This document shows, piece by piece, positions 25,106 through 34,352 of a stretch of 64,000 nt of DNA. Numbering within the stretch: the first letter of the stretch is position 1; every line of letters begins with the position of its first letter. The notes below the pieces were generated by a model. That model saw nothing but the letters and a program-made list of their open reading frames with translations, did not search any database and was not told the origin of the DNA. Origin of the DNA: Ruminococcaceae bacterium UBA7101 (GTDB lineage: Bacteria > Bacillota > Clostridia > Oscillospirales > Acutalibacteraceae); contig DKYL01000004.1 in NCBI GenBank assembly GCA_002493325.1, positions 1 to 64,000 on the forward strand, given 5' to 3'. A program made the position numbers and the translations under genes.

Positions 25106-26519
25106 CTGCACGCACCTTCAAATCCTCAATAATTTTTTGATGATCCTTTTCCTTAAGGTCATAGAAAAACATGGGGATTACACAAATAACACAGCTTATA
25201 ATTGTTGTAATAATTAAAACATTGAAAATCGGAGTTCTCACCGCAGCATCATACAAAACGGTATAATCCTTCTCAAGTCCGTAATGCTCATAGAAATACG
25301 GAATAATCAGACCTGTGAACATACCTGCAAGGGTTGTGAGCATTCCGCCCAGCTGTGTAATAAAGCCCTCTAACCTGACACCTGTTTTCCACTGCTGATA
25401 GTCAAAAATTTCTGCAGTCATTGAGGTTGTAATAACACTGTCACCGCCGAGTGTAAGTGTTGCAAGATACAGACAAATAAAGAATACAATGGTGTTATTC
25501 ATTGTGAACAGCATAACAACACAGAATGCTGCACGTATAAGATTGGTCCAGATTAAAACATTTCTCTTGCCTAATTTTTTGGCAAGCAGAGGTGCAAGAA
25601 GCATAAGCGGTACGGACGCTGTACCGATAACCGTATTCATAATGCCGAGCATTTCATCACTTTTTATCTGATAAATACAGTACCAGCCGAGAATAGAGCC
25701 AATGCCGTATTTAAGTCCGCTCAGAATAGAATGAACATTAATCAGCCAGAAATACTTATTTTTTGCAACCTGCTTAATACCCTCGCTGAATTTAACCTTT
25801 GCCACATAGTCCTTGGCAACTACAATCTTTTCTTTTGTTCCGCTGAAGGTGATGATACTTAAAGCGATACCGACGATTGAGAATACAGGGAAGAATATCC
25901 GATAGGTTTTAAAATCGGTCATACCGCCTGTCAAGCCTGAAAGTATCGGAAGAAGCATATTAACAATGGACGGACCTAAGCTGTAAATGAACATACTTAC
26001 AGAGAGCAGACTTGTTCGTTCCTCACCGTTAGGCGTTAGAACCTGTGCAAGGCTTGTAAATGCCTGTGCATAAAGTGACTGAAATATCATCAGAAAGGCA
26101 TATGTAATACTGATAACGGCAACCTTTGTCCAATATTGAATATCATTGGGCAAAAATGCCATAAGACAAAGAAGTATTGCAGTAGGCACGCCTGTATATA
26201 AAAGATAAGGTCTGAATTTGCCGTACTTTGAATTTGTATTGTCAATCATCATACTGATAAAAGGTGCTTTTATCATATTGATAATACCCATAAGTACATT
26301 AAGATATGCAAGATGTGTGGGCTGGATACCATAGGCAGAGCCTATAAGCAGACAGTTGGCATTCAGTGCAACATAACCGAAAAGCGAATTTATCGTGTTA
26401 ACACCTATTCCGCCGACACTGTATGCGGCAAATTCCTTATAGGGTATATATTTACCCTCTGCAGGCTTTTTCCAGTGTGACGTAATATCCGTCACAATAC
26501 CTCTGATTTTTTCAATCAT
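25095..26519 (-). CDS. GPH-family sugar:cation symporter
   Basis: 474 residues and 12 predicted helices; the family motif DNTNSKYGKFRPYLL and TAEIFDYQQWKTGVRLEG are intact. It ends at FFYDLKEKDHQKIIEDLKVRADEN, just where the two tailed relatives (5037 and 30482) begin their extra domain, so it serves as the untailed form. Likely imports a glycoside or oligosaccharide with Na+ or H+ for the adjoining glycosidases. Preceded by GGGGG about 9 bases before the ATG; 28 bases after GH89. Confidence 0.88.
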   Translation of the reverse strand: MIEKIRGIVTDITSHWKKPAEGKYIPYKEFAAYSVGGIGVNTINSLFGYVALNANCLLIGSAYGIQPTHLAYLNVLMGIINMIKAPFISMMIDNTNSKYGKFRPYLLYTGVPTAILLCLMAFLPNDIQYWTKVAVISITYAFLMIFQSLYAQAFTSLAQVLTPNGEERTSLLSVSMFIYSLGPSIVNMLLPILSGLTGGMTDFKTYRIFFPVFSIVGIALSIITFSGTKEKIVVAKDYVAKVKFSEGIKQVAKNKYFWLINVHSILSGLKYGIGSILGWYCIYQIKSDEMLGIMNTVIGTASVPLMLLAPLLAKKLGKRNVLIWTNLIRAAFCVVMLFTMNNTIVFFICLYLATLTLGGDSVITTSMTAEIFDYQQWKTGVRLEGFITQLGGMLTTLAGMFTGLIIPYFYEHYGLEKDYTVLYDAAVRTPIFNVLIITTIISCVICVIPMFFYDLKEKDHQKIIEDLKVRADEN

Positions 26520-26547
26520 AAAATTTCCCCCATTATTTATAATCTAC

Positions 26548-27801
26548 TTATTTTCCACTTTTGGAAAAGAGCTTTTGCTGCAGGTCATAGATAACTGGAT
26601 TCTGCTCAATACCCTCCATGAACATTCCTGTACCGACAACATTGGCACCGCCTGATTTCAGCTTGAGATACCTGTTTTGGCAGTGAAGTTTCAGCTTGCC
26701 CTGCATAGCATTCTTACCGCCGAAATTATGGAGCATTCCCGCAACAACAGGATAGCCCCAGAGATTTCTGAATTTTACCGTTTTTTCAGAATCAATATCA
26801 AGCAGAAGCAAACGATTCCTTGGTACAGCCTTTACAATGTGCTTTCGCATTGACCAGGTCTGCATAACCCATACAGACTCCCTGTCAAAAGTTTCATACA
26901 TTTTATTAATCGTTTTTCCTACCGACCTTAAATACCAGAACCACAGCTTAGGCGGTGTGCCCTCGTGAAACGGGTCACAGGCAAAATAATGATAATTGCC
27001 AATAAGCTTTTCAAGCTTGTTAAGATAGGCACTGCCAAATTCAAGAAAAAAGGGAGCGGTGGGGTCAAGCTGTGCAGTTTCAGGAAAACGGCACCAACCC
27101 CTTTGCTCTAATATTCTGACATTTGGTAGCTTTGTTTTGAAACGCATAGGAACGTGACCTGAAAATCCCTGCTGAATCGGCTGCATACCGAATTCAGCAC
27201 ACCTTTCAAGTATTTTCCTGCCAAGCTCCAGACGATGATAAACATATGCCTTGTCAGGCGGAGGGAGATACCCCTCTATATTAGTCATAAGCTGCCACGC
27301 CCAGAAGGCAGGACCCGAAACCCAGTCAAGTGCCTCACGTTCGGTAAAGCCATAGTCAAGCAGCAGCTCAAACCAAACCGCCTCAGTACCGATTACGGCA
27401 AGGGGCATATTAATGCCGTTCATTGCCATAAAATCTATTTCCTGCTCCCAGCGTTCAAAATCCCACCAGCACATTGAATAATCAAGCGTGCAGTAATTCA
27501 TATAAACTCTGAATTTCTGCTCAATGGTGCGGCTTAGTGTTCCGTCAAACATAGCAAGCTCTTTAATGCGGATTTTTCTGTTGCCGCACCAGGAAAGCTG
27601 AACACCGCAGTATTTTTTCAAATAGTCGTAAATGCCTGTAAAGGCAGAGATATAGTTGTTAGCCCTAACAAACACTCTGCCTTTATTGGCAGATATTGTG
27701 TAGCAGTCCTGAGCACCGCCCACAATATCCACGTCTATATTATTTTTAAAATCACATAGATTTCTTTCTAAAAATCCAGCAACAATCTTATCCATAAACA
27801 T
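26548..27801 (-). CDS. GH89 alpha-N-acetylglucosaminidase, C-terminally truncated
   Basis: 417 residues of the NAGLU family, which releases terminal alpha-GlcNAc. The N-terminal small domain and most of the catalytic barrel are present: NYCTLDYSMCWWDFERWEQE, MAMNGINMPLA, Glu 280 in CDPFHEG (acid/base) and Glu 396 in MFMEGIEQNPVIYD (nucleophile). It stops 21 residues after the nucleophile, whereas family members continue for some 250-300 residues as an all-helical domain that lines the active site. The stop is followed within 28 bases by the transporter gene, so the missing part is not in another frame nearby. No signal peptide. Start overlaps the GH35 stop (TAATG). Confidence 0.85.
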   Translation of the reverse strand: MFMDKIVAGFLERNLCDFKNNIDVDIVGGAQDCYTISANKGRVFVRANNYISAFTGIYDYLKKYCGVQLSWCGNRKIRIKELAMFDGTLSRTIEQKFRVYMNYCTLDYSMCWWDFERWEQEIDFMAMNGINMPLAVIGTEAVWFELLLDYGFTEREALDWVSGPAFWAWQLMTNIEGYLPPPDKAYVYHRLELGRKILERCAEFGMQPIQQGFSGHVPMRFKTKLPNVRILEQRGWCRFPETAQLDPTAPFFLEFGSAYLNKLEKLIGNYHYFACDPFHEGTPPKLWFWYLRSVGKTINKMYETFDRESVWVMQTWSMRKHIVKAVPRNRLLLLDIDSEKTVKFRNLWGYPVVAGMLHNFGGKNAMQGKLKLHCQNRYLKLKSGGANVVGTGMFMEGIEQNPVIYDLQQKLFSKSGK

Positions 27802-29579
27802 TAACCCAAATTATGCTTATCCGTTATGGAAATCTTCGGCTGATTATAGCCTTCCATTTCAAGAACTATAATTTCATTGTTATCCTTGAGAAGAGCACCG
27901 GGAAGATAGAGTGACCTCTGCGGTCCCACATTCCAGTACCTGCCAAGGTTAAAGCCGTTCACCCAGACATAGCCCTTTTTGAAGCCGTCAAGATGAACAA
28001 AGCAGTCAGACTTTGAAGCAGCTTTAAAGCTGCCCTTCATAAATAACGGCAGACTGTCGGATTTTGTACCGTACGCAAGCTTGTCAAGATTATCAAGAGG
28101 CATTGTGTAAACATCATAACCCATCTGCCTCTGATTGCCGATATAAATATCGGTTATTCCCTTTCTGTCAAGCATACATTCGCCATAGTTGACCCTGCCC
28201 ATTGCATCAACAAGCACACCGATTTTTCTGTCACCCTTGAGTGCAGGCATAAGGAACTTTTCTTCCTTAGCAAAACCAAGCAGAGCCTTAATGCCCTTTT
28301 TCTTTACAGTATATTCTGTTCTGTCAATCCTCTTTTTCAGCTTGGAATCAAAATAAACATAGCCGAAATCGTGAACATTTCTTATACTGATTGGTGAAAT
28401 ATCATATTTGCCGCTGAGTACGGTTTCATAATAAATCAGTCCGAAATTCTGACCAAAATATTCCATACCTTCAGGCACAGCAGCTCTGTGCTTTTGGGCA
28501 ATATTATCAAGATTTTCAAAAAGCGGTGCAAATTCAGTAAGCTTAACATCACCGATGGACTGCAGTGCAGGTGATGCGGGAAGTTCCTTCATCTCAAGTC
28601 CCTGATGCTCACAGAGGATTTTTCTTACCTCGTGATAAGCAGGCGTATAATCACCCCACTCATTCAGGAGTGCACAGTAATCGTAGCTTGTTACAGTCGG
28701 CTCATAGCCCTTGCCGGGATTCTGGTTTGCACCTGCAGTAAAGCCGAAATTTGTTCCGCCGTGGAACATATAGAAATTAAAGCTTGCACCGATATCAAGA
28801 AAATCTTTAATTTCCTTGCCCACAGATGCTGCGTCCCTTGTATGGTGAATGTCACGCCAGTGGTCAAACCAGCCGCACCAGAATTCACCGCACATATTCG
28901 GTCCGTCATTTTCAAAATCCTTTAAACAGCCAAAGGCAGTTTTTGCCTTTGAGCCGAAATTGAGCACCTTATAAATATGAGGTAATGAACCGCCTGAAAG
29001 CATATTCTTCCAATTACCGTCTGAGGTAAAGTATAAAACATCAATACCGCAGTCCTGCATAAGCTTTTCAATAAAGGTCAGGTATTCCTTATCATTGCCG
29101 TAAGAGCCATATTCATTTTCAACCTGCATTGCAATGATGTTGCCGCCGTTTGTTGCAAGATGCGGAACGAGCTTGGGAAGCAGTTCCCTGTAAAATCTCT
29201 CAACACAAGCCATATAGTCAGGATAACAGCAGCGAATCTGCATATTCTTATCCTTTAACAGCCATGCAGGCAGACCGCCGAAATCCCACTCAGCACATAT
29301 GTATGGACCGGGACGCACAATACAGTAAAGTCCGACCTTTTCAGCGGTTTCAACAAACCTGACAATATCAAGCATTCCGTCAAAGCAGAATTCTCCGGGC
29401 TTCGGTTCGTGCAGATTCCAGCACACATAGGTTTCAACGGTATTAAAGCCTGCAAGCTTCAGCTTTGTGAGCCTATCCTCCCAGTATTCAGGCAAAATGC
29501 GGAAATAATGCATTGCTCCCGAATAAATACTGAAGGGCTTGCCATCCATATAAAACTGATTATTTTTAATTTCTAACAT
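27801..29579 (-). CDS. GH35 beta-galactosidase
   Basis: 592 residues, no signal peptide. Classic GH35 motifs: YSGAMHYFRILPEYW, ETYVCWNLHEP, RPGPYICAEWDFGGLPAWLL, acid/base Glu 156 in QVENEYGSYG and nucleophile Glu 232 in CGEFWCGWFDHW. The C-terminal beta domains end with the sugar-binding fold signature GYVWVNGFNLGRYWNVGPQ. Removes terminal beta-galactose, for example from galacto-N-biose or N-acetyllactosamine type glycans. RBS GAGGTGCATAT. Has its own promoter in the 75-base gap upstream. Confidence 0.95.
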   Translation of the reverse strand: MLEIKNNQFYMDGKPFSIYSGAMHYFRILPEYWEDRLTKLKLAGFNTVETYVCWNLHEPKPGEFCFDGMLDIVRFVETAEKVGLYCIVRPGPYICAEWDFGGLPAWLLKDKNMQIRCCYPDYMACVERFYRELLPKLVPHLATNGGNIIAMQVENEYGSYGNDKEYLTFIEKLMQDCGIDVLYFTSDGNWKNMLSGGSLPHIYKVLNFGSKAKTAFGCLKDFENDGPNMCGEFWCGWFDHWRDIHHTRDAASVGKEIKDFLDIGASFNFYMFHGGTNFGFTAGANQNPGKGYEPTVTSYDYCALLNEWGDYTPAYHEVRKILCEHQGLEMKELPASPALQSIGDVKLTEFAPLFENLDNIAQKHRAAVPEGMEYFGQNFGLIYYETVLSGKYDISPISIRNVHDFGYVYFDSKLKKRIDRTEYTVKKKGIKALLGFAKEEKFLMPALKGDRKIGVLVDAMGRVNYGECMLDRKGITDIYIGNQRQMGYDVYTMPLDNLDKLAYGTKSDSLPLFMKGSFKAASKSDCFVHLDGFKKGYVWVNGFNLGRYWNVGPQRSLYLPGALLKDNNEIIVLEMEGYNQPKISITDKHNLG

Positions 29580-29610
29580 ATATGCACCTCAAAACAACTA
29601 ATTTTTTATA

Positions 29611-29646
29611 AGCATATAATACAAAACAATTCTTGTCAATTGTTTT
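29611..29646 (-). promoter_or_regulatory. Internal promoter and inverted repeat before GH35
   Basis: Minus-strand TTGACA (29639-29634), a 17-base spacer and TATGCT (29616-29611). AAAACAATT and AATTGTTTT (29623-29631 and 29638-29646) form perfect 9-base arms over the -35 box, an operator candidate; the same repeat could also make a weak hairpin after the lipoprotein gene. Confidence 0.5.
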
Positions 29647-29654
29647 CGGTGTAT

Positions 29655-30482
29655 TTACGCATTAACCCACGGTTGGGCATCATAGGACGGCATATTGACA
29701 ATCGGACCGTAGTAAACGGTTTCCAATTTATAGATTTCCTTGTCAGCCGAAATACCGCCGCCGAGCTTTTCCTCCGCATAGATGACAATGGATGCAAAGC
29801 GGTCATAGGCGAACTCCATAGTGGCATACTTTGAGCCGCTGAACACAGAGTCTTCGCCAAATTCAGCCTTATATCTTTCAAGATATTCGTCTGTTACGGC
29901 AAATGAAAATTTTATGGTTTTACCCTTATGCTCCATCAGATCATTGTCAATATCAAAAATCATATCGTCAACTGTAAGATATTCAAACTCCTTAAGCATT
30001 GCAGCAAGTGAATACTTATTTTTAAAGCTGTCACTGTTCACATAGTCCTGAGGAGTCATTTCTGATTTTCTGTAATTTACAGCATTGCCCGCATCATCAA
30101 AATCATTTTCAAAAAGGTAATTCTTATCACCGTCATTACCCGATGATTTGCCGCAAAGTGCTTTATAAACATTCTTTTTATTATATTCCTCAAGCACGTC
30201 AATCTTCATATTTGCAAGCTCACCGTTTTCATCACGGATGACCTCATACTTTTTATCAATCTCGGCAAAAACATTGCAGGTTTTCCAGGAGGTATGGTCA
30301 GAAGCATTAACAGTTTCCTTCCAGTAATAAAGCTCCTCACTCAGTGAATTTTCAAATACCTTGGGATAAATAGCCTTCAGCTCCTCAACAGAATAGGAGT
30401 TAAGTGAACAGCCGCCTGCCGAAACTATCAGCAAAAGTGCAAGTACAAGACCGACTAATTTAATAAAATGCTTTTTCGTCAT
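29655..30482 (-). CDS. Lipoprotein coupled to a tailed GPH transporter
   Basis: 275 residues with a lipoprotein signal ending SAGGC. The mature part is acidic and I do not recognise it; it has SYSVEELKAIYPKVFENSL near the start and a late segment TVYYGPIVNMPSYDAQPW. ATG 30482 shares one base with the transporter stop (TGATG), 9 bases from AAGGAG, which argues that the two proteins work together at the membrane, perhaps as a binding or gating partner. An in-frame GTG at 30485 is an alternative start. Confidence 0.7.
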   Translation of the reverse strand: MTKKHFIKLVGLVLALLLIVSAGGCSLNSYSVEELKAIYPKVFENSLSEELYYWKETVNASDHTSWKTCNVFAEIDKKYEVIRDENGELANMKIDVLEEYNKKNVYKALCGKSSGNDGDKNYLFENDFDDAGNAVNYRKSEMTPQDYVNSDSFKNKYSLAAMLKEFEYLTVDDMIFDIDNDLMEHKGKTIKFSFAVTDEYLERYKAEFGEDSVFSGSKYATMEFAYDRFASIVIYAEEKLGGGISADKEIYKLETVYYGPIVNMPSYDAQPWVNA

Positions 30483-32668
30483 CACTTATTTCTCCTTCCT
30501 GCCAAATGCTTTTTTTCCTTAGCCTTTTGGGTTTCTTCCTCTTCACGGGCTTTGATGATTTCACATGCCTTGTCATAATTAGCTTCTGCCCATTTGAAAA
30601 CCTCTTCCCTGTTTTCAAAGCTGTGCACAAGCTTCTTCGCAGCGACATAAGGTGCTATTGTCTTATAATAAAGGTCAAGCTCCTTTTCAGCCTCTTTGAT
30701 TGCTTTATTTCTGCGTTTATTTTCAGCATTGCTGCTGTCAGGCATTGCATAAGCTTCTTTGACCTTATTTTCATCAGGCTTTACAAGTCCGCCCGGATAA
30801 TTCTTTTTTATCAGCTTTGATGATTTAACAATAGCCTTTGCCTGCTGAATATCATATTTTCTGATTTCTCGCTGTTCTTTTGTGCTTCTTGGCAGGTTTT
30901 TAGCATCTGCAACAATACTGTCACGGACAGACACAAGTACATTAACATCATTTTCAATTAATTCACGTGCCTTTTCAACCTTGTGCTGCCATAAAGGCGT
31001 ATCAAATTTATTGAGCTCCTCCATAAAAATGCCGACCTCAGCTTTATCACCGGCAAAAGCCTTTGCTGCTTTATAAGCTCTGCGAGCCTCGTCCTTTGCT
31101 TCACTCTTAGGTGCAGCCTTGATTTCAGCCTTTAATGCCTTTAAATCGGGAACAGCACTTTCATTCAGCTCAAGACCTGTTCTGACTGCCTCAACGCCGT
31201 CTTTGATAATGTCTGCATTGAAATCGCCTGTTTCAAAATCGTCAAAAAGAGCTCTGTATCTGAGAACACGTATAATGTTCTGATGCTTTTCCTTTGACAT
31301 ACTGTAAAAACAGAACGGAATCAGATTAAGCACAGCACCCACAATAGCAAGAACACAAAGCATAAAGAATAATGAATTTCTTACATTAGGGTCATATAGG
31401 ATATCATAATTAGTAGTTAATCCGAAATATTCATAAACATATGGAATTACATAACCCGACAGAAGTGTAATCGGCATAGTTACCATGCCTGCAAGACCGA
31501 ACACAAAATCCATTCTGTAACCGCAGATATACTGCTGATAGTCCTTAACCTCAGAATGCATTACCTGATTATAAACAAGACTGAGTGCATTGACAAGATT
31601 GTTCATATACATAATGATAAACATAAGCATAGGAACTTTAAAGGTGAACATCAGTATAATAAGAAATACAATATTAAGCAGATTATGATAAATAAGCAGT
31701 TTTTTATTGCCCAACTTTTTCAACAAAAACGGCGTGATTGCCATTGCAATACCGCTGGCAGTACCCATTATCGTATTCAGTATACCATAGGCAGTCATAT
31801 CCTGCACACCGTAAATATAAATCCAACTGAAAAATACACCTGTTGCACCTTCAAGAAAACCGATAAGACCTGCTATCTGCCTTATCCACCAATGTTTATT
31901 TTTCAATATCATAATAGAGCCTTCAATTATACTGACCTTTTGAACATAGGTTGAAGAGGTTACTACTCTTTCCTTACAGCCAATAGCCGTAAAAAAGTTC
32001 AGTCCTAAACCAAAAAGTGAAATCGGTGCCAACACATAACGGTATGTATTAATATTTGTATATCCGCCTGTTAAATTAGATAAAATCGGAATAAAGAGCC
32101 CTGTAACTGTCGGAGCAAAACTATAAATAATAGAATTAATAGAGAGTACCTTTGCTCGTTCCTCACTATTTGGTGTTATAACCGTTTGCAGCTCTGAATA
32201 CGTGTCTGTGAAAAGCGGTTGAACCATACTTATTGTAATAGCAAAAAGAAATACACTAATCAGCTTTTCATTATAAGACATTGTCTGAAACGGCAGAAAC
32301 ACAAAAACAACTGCCATAACCGCAAGCGGTATGCCTGCAAAAGCAATATACGGTCTGAAGCGTCCCCACTTTGTACGTGTATTATCAACAATATGTGCCC
32401 TCACAAAAAAGAACAGCACATTCAGAATGGTCTGAACAGTCAGCATATACTGCAGATGCAGCGGTCTTATACCGATAGTTGATCCAAGCAGAGTATTGCC
32501 TGCACTGAGACCCATCTGCCATACAAGCTGCATTGTAAGCTGATTGCCCATACCACCTATACTTAAATTAATAAGTTCTTTATACGATACGAAATTCCCT
32601 TCAGCAGGGTGTTTCCAGTGGGAGGTTACATCCTTAAAAACACCGCTGACAAGCTTTACTACATTCAT
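30482..32668 (-). CDS. GPH-family sugar:cation symporter with charged C-terminal tail
   Basis: 728 residues. About 1-470 are the symporter, with DNTRTKWGRFRPYIA and SEVKDYQQYICGYRMD. About 471-728 are a Lys/Glu/Ala-rich, probably helical cytoplasmic tail. It aligns by eye with the tail of the transporter at 5037-7571: LNKFDTPLWQHKV against LDKFDTDVVKHQV, and LPRSTKEQREIRKYDIQQAK against LPKATAEEIEIRKFEIEIAK. The gene lies 16 bases after the GH36 alpha-galactosidase, so alpha-galactosides are a plausible cargo. Confidence 0.87.
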   Translation of the reverse strand: MNVVKLVSGVFKDVTSHWKHPAEGNFVSYKELINLSIGGMGNQLTMQLVWQMGLSAGNTLLGSTIGIRPLHLQYMLTVQTILNVLFFFVRAHIVDNTRTKWGRFRPYIAFAGIPLAVMAVVFVFLPFQTMSYNEKLISVFLFAITISMVQPLFTDTYSELQTVITPNSEERAKVLSINSIIYSFAPTVTGLFIPILSNLTGGYTNINTYRYVLAPISLFGLGLNFFTAIGCKERVVTSSTYVQKVSIIEGSIMILKNKHWWIRQIAGLIGFLEGATGVFFSWIYIYGVQDMTAYGILNTIMGTASGIAMAITPFLLKKLGNKKLLIYHNLLNIVFLIILMFTFKVPMLMFIIMYMNNLVNALSLVYNQVMHSEVKDYQQYICGYRMDFVFGLAGMVTMPITLLSGYVIPYVYEYFGLTTNYDILYDPNVRNSLFFMLCVLAIVGAVLNLIPFCFYSMSKEKHQNIIRVLRYRALFDDFETGDFNADIIKDGVEAVRTGLELNESAVPDLKALKAEIKAAPKSEAKDEARRAYKAAKAFAGDKAEVGIFMEELNKFDTPLWQHKVEKARELIENDVNVLVSVRDSIVADAKNLPRSTKEQREIRKYDIQQAKAIVKSSKLIKKNYPGGLVKPDENKVKEAYAMPDSSNAENKRRNKAIKEAEKELDLYYKTIAPYVAAKKLVHSFENREEVFKWAEANYDKACEIIKAREEEETQKAKEKKHLAGRRNK

Positions 32669-32684
32669 TATGATTTCCCCTCAT

Positions 32685-34328
32685 TCAATCATTTCTTTTT
32701 ATTCTTCCGTTTTCAACATTAAAGCACAGGGTATGCCTTTGTCCTTTATCCTCATAAACGATAGTTAAATCACGTTTCTTGGTCATTTCTGCGGAGATAA
32801 ATGTTTCTTTATTCTTATCAACAGCAGCAAGAAATGCATTTATTTTACTGTCATTATACCTGTCAACATTATCTGAGGTAAAAAGAAGATTGCCGAAAAT
32901 ATGATTGATTTTTGCTATCAGCTTTCTTTTTTTATAGCTCATAAACATATTGTTATCCCTGAGCAGGAACACATCGGGATCATTGAGAAATGCTCTGCCG
33001 TCGAGATGACGTCTGAACACTGTGTTATAAATTGCATTCGGAGTTGAAACATCCTCTCTTGTGGTATAAGGATTTCTTCTCCAGTCAAGACCCATATCCG
33101 CACCGATTCTGCAGAAATCCACCTTGCCGAAGGCAGGCGCCATAGGCACACCGCAGCCGAGAATAAGCTTGTCACCCACACATTCACGGATAAAATCCAT
33201 TGCATCACACATAATCTGACCGCGGGTTTTATTATGAATGGGCTTTGTACAGCAGGCATAGAGGAAATCTAGCTTAACCATATCATATCCCCATTCATTC
33301 AGCACTACGTCAAAGAAATGCTTAATATATTCACGAGCACCCTTATCATATATATCAAGTGCATAAAAGCCGCCCCAGTTATGACCTACACAAAGAGGCT
33401 GACCGCAATCATCCTTAACAAGCCAATCATTATGCTCTTTGAAGACCTTTGAATTCGGTGTAACTGCAAAGGGAGCAAGCCACAAGCCTGCCTTCATTCC
33501 CTTTTCGTGAACGGCATCTGCACACGCCTTCATACCTGAAGGGAATTTTTTATTGACAATAAGCCAGTCGCCGATTGCACTCTGATAGCCGTCGTCAATC
33601 TGGAAAATATCAACCCTTTCAGGGAGATTAACAAGCGACTGCAAATCACGCTTTACGATTTTTTCTGTAACATTTCCGTAGTAATTATACCAAGTGGTAT
33701 AGCCGCTGTGGAGCTTTTTCTCAATCGGCGGAATCTGCATATATTCAAAATATCTGTCAAATGCAGCGTTGTATTCGTCCTTAATCCAAGCCAAATCAAG
33801 AAGCTCGGCAGGCTCACTGAATTTAACACCCTCCAAATCCTTTTTAACAGTTACTGTATTTTTGTTGGTGTCAAAGAAAATGACTGTATATCCGCTTCTT
33901 TCACTGACTGAGCCGATTAAATCAATATTGATTCCGTTTCTGATATAGGAATAGGAATAGCCGTGGAAGGTTCCTTTCTCGGTTTCAGCAGGCACAAAAT
34001 GCATATCGCTGCCTCTGCTTGCAGGTGAATTCAATATCTTTTTTCTCACAAGCTTGTTTACAACCGTCATCATTTCGTCAGGATGATACTCTCTGCTGTC
34101 AGTCCAGGACTGATAGCCGTTAACAAAAATTCTGTTGTATTTTATGTAATCATAATCAAAGGTCAGTGAAAATGAGCTGATTTCCATTTCTGCCTTAGGG
34201 AACAGCCTGAGCTTTAAACGGTCATCTGTTTCCTCTGCCTTGATTTCATAATCGTCATTGCAAAGCAGACTGCTTGATTTCTGCATAGCATGAATGCGGT
34301 AAGTCATTGATAAAAAGTAAGGTTTCAT
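32685..34328 (-). CDS. GH36-type alpha-galactosidase
   Basis: 547 residues from ATG 34328, after GGGAGGAAAATTT. Shorter than classical GH36 (about 700) and close to the compact subgroup. Motifs: NGYQSWTDS, VDIFQIDDGYQ, AGLWLAPF, nucleophile Asp 354 in MVKLDFLYACC and acid/base Asp 411 in CRIGADMGLDW. Cytoplasmic. Would remove terminal alpha-galactose (raffinose-type sugars, Gal-alpha-1,3 or blood-group B structures). It lies 24 bases after the lipoprotein phosphatase gene and 16 before the transporter. Confidence 0.88.
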   Translation of the reverse strand: MKPYFLSMTYRIHAMQKSSSLLCNDDYEIKAEETDDRLKLRLFPKAEMEISSFSLTFDYDYIKYNRIFVNGYQSWTDSREYHPDEMMTVVNKLVRKKILNSPASRGSDMHFVPAETEKGTFHGYSYSYIRNGINIDLIGSVSERSGYTVIFFDTNKNTVTVKKDLEGVKFSEPAELLDLAWIKDEYNAAFDRYFEYMQIPPIEKKLHSGYTTWYNYYGNVTEKIVKRDLQSLVNLPERVDIFQIDDGYQSAIGDWLIVNKKFPSGMKACADAVHEKGMKAGLWLAPFAVTPNSKVFKEHNDWLVKDDCGQPLCVGHNWGGFYALDIYDKGAREYIKHFFDVVLNEWGYDMVKLDFLYACCTKPIHNKTRGQIMCDAMDFIRECVGDKLILGCGVPMAPAFGKVDFCRIGADMGLDWRRNPYTTREDVSTPNAIYNTVFRRHLDGRAFLNDPDVFLLRDNNMFMSYKKRKLIAKINHIFGNLLFTSDNVDRYNDSKINAFLAAVDKNKETFISAEMTKKRDLTIVYEDKGQRHTLCFNVENGRIKRND

Positions 34329-34352
34329 AAATTTTCCTCCCAAAACAATAAA

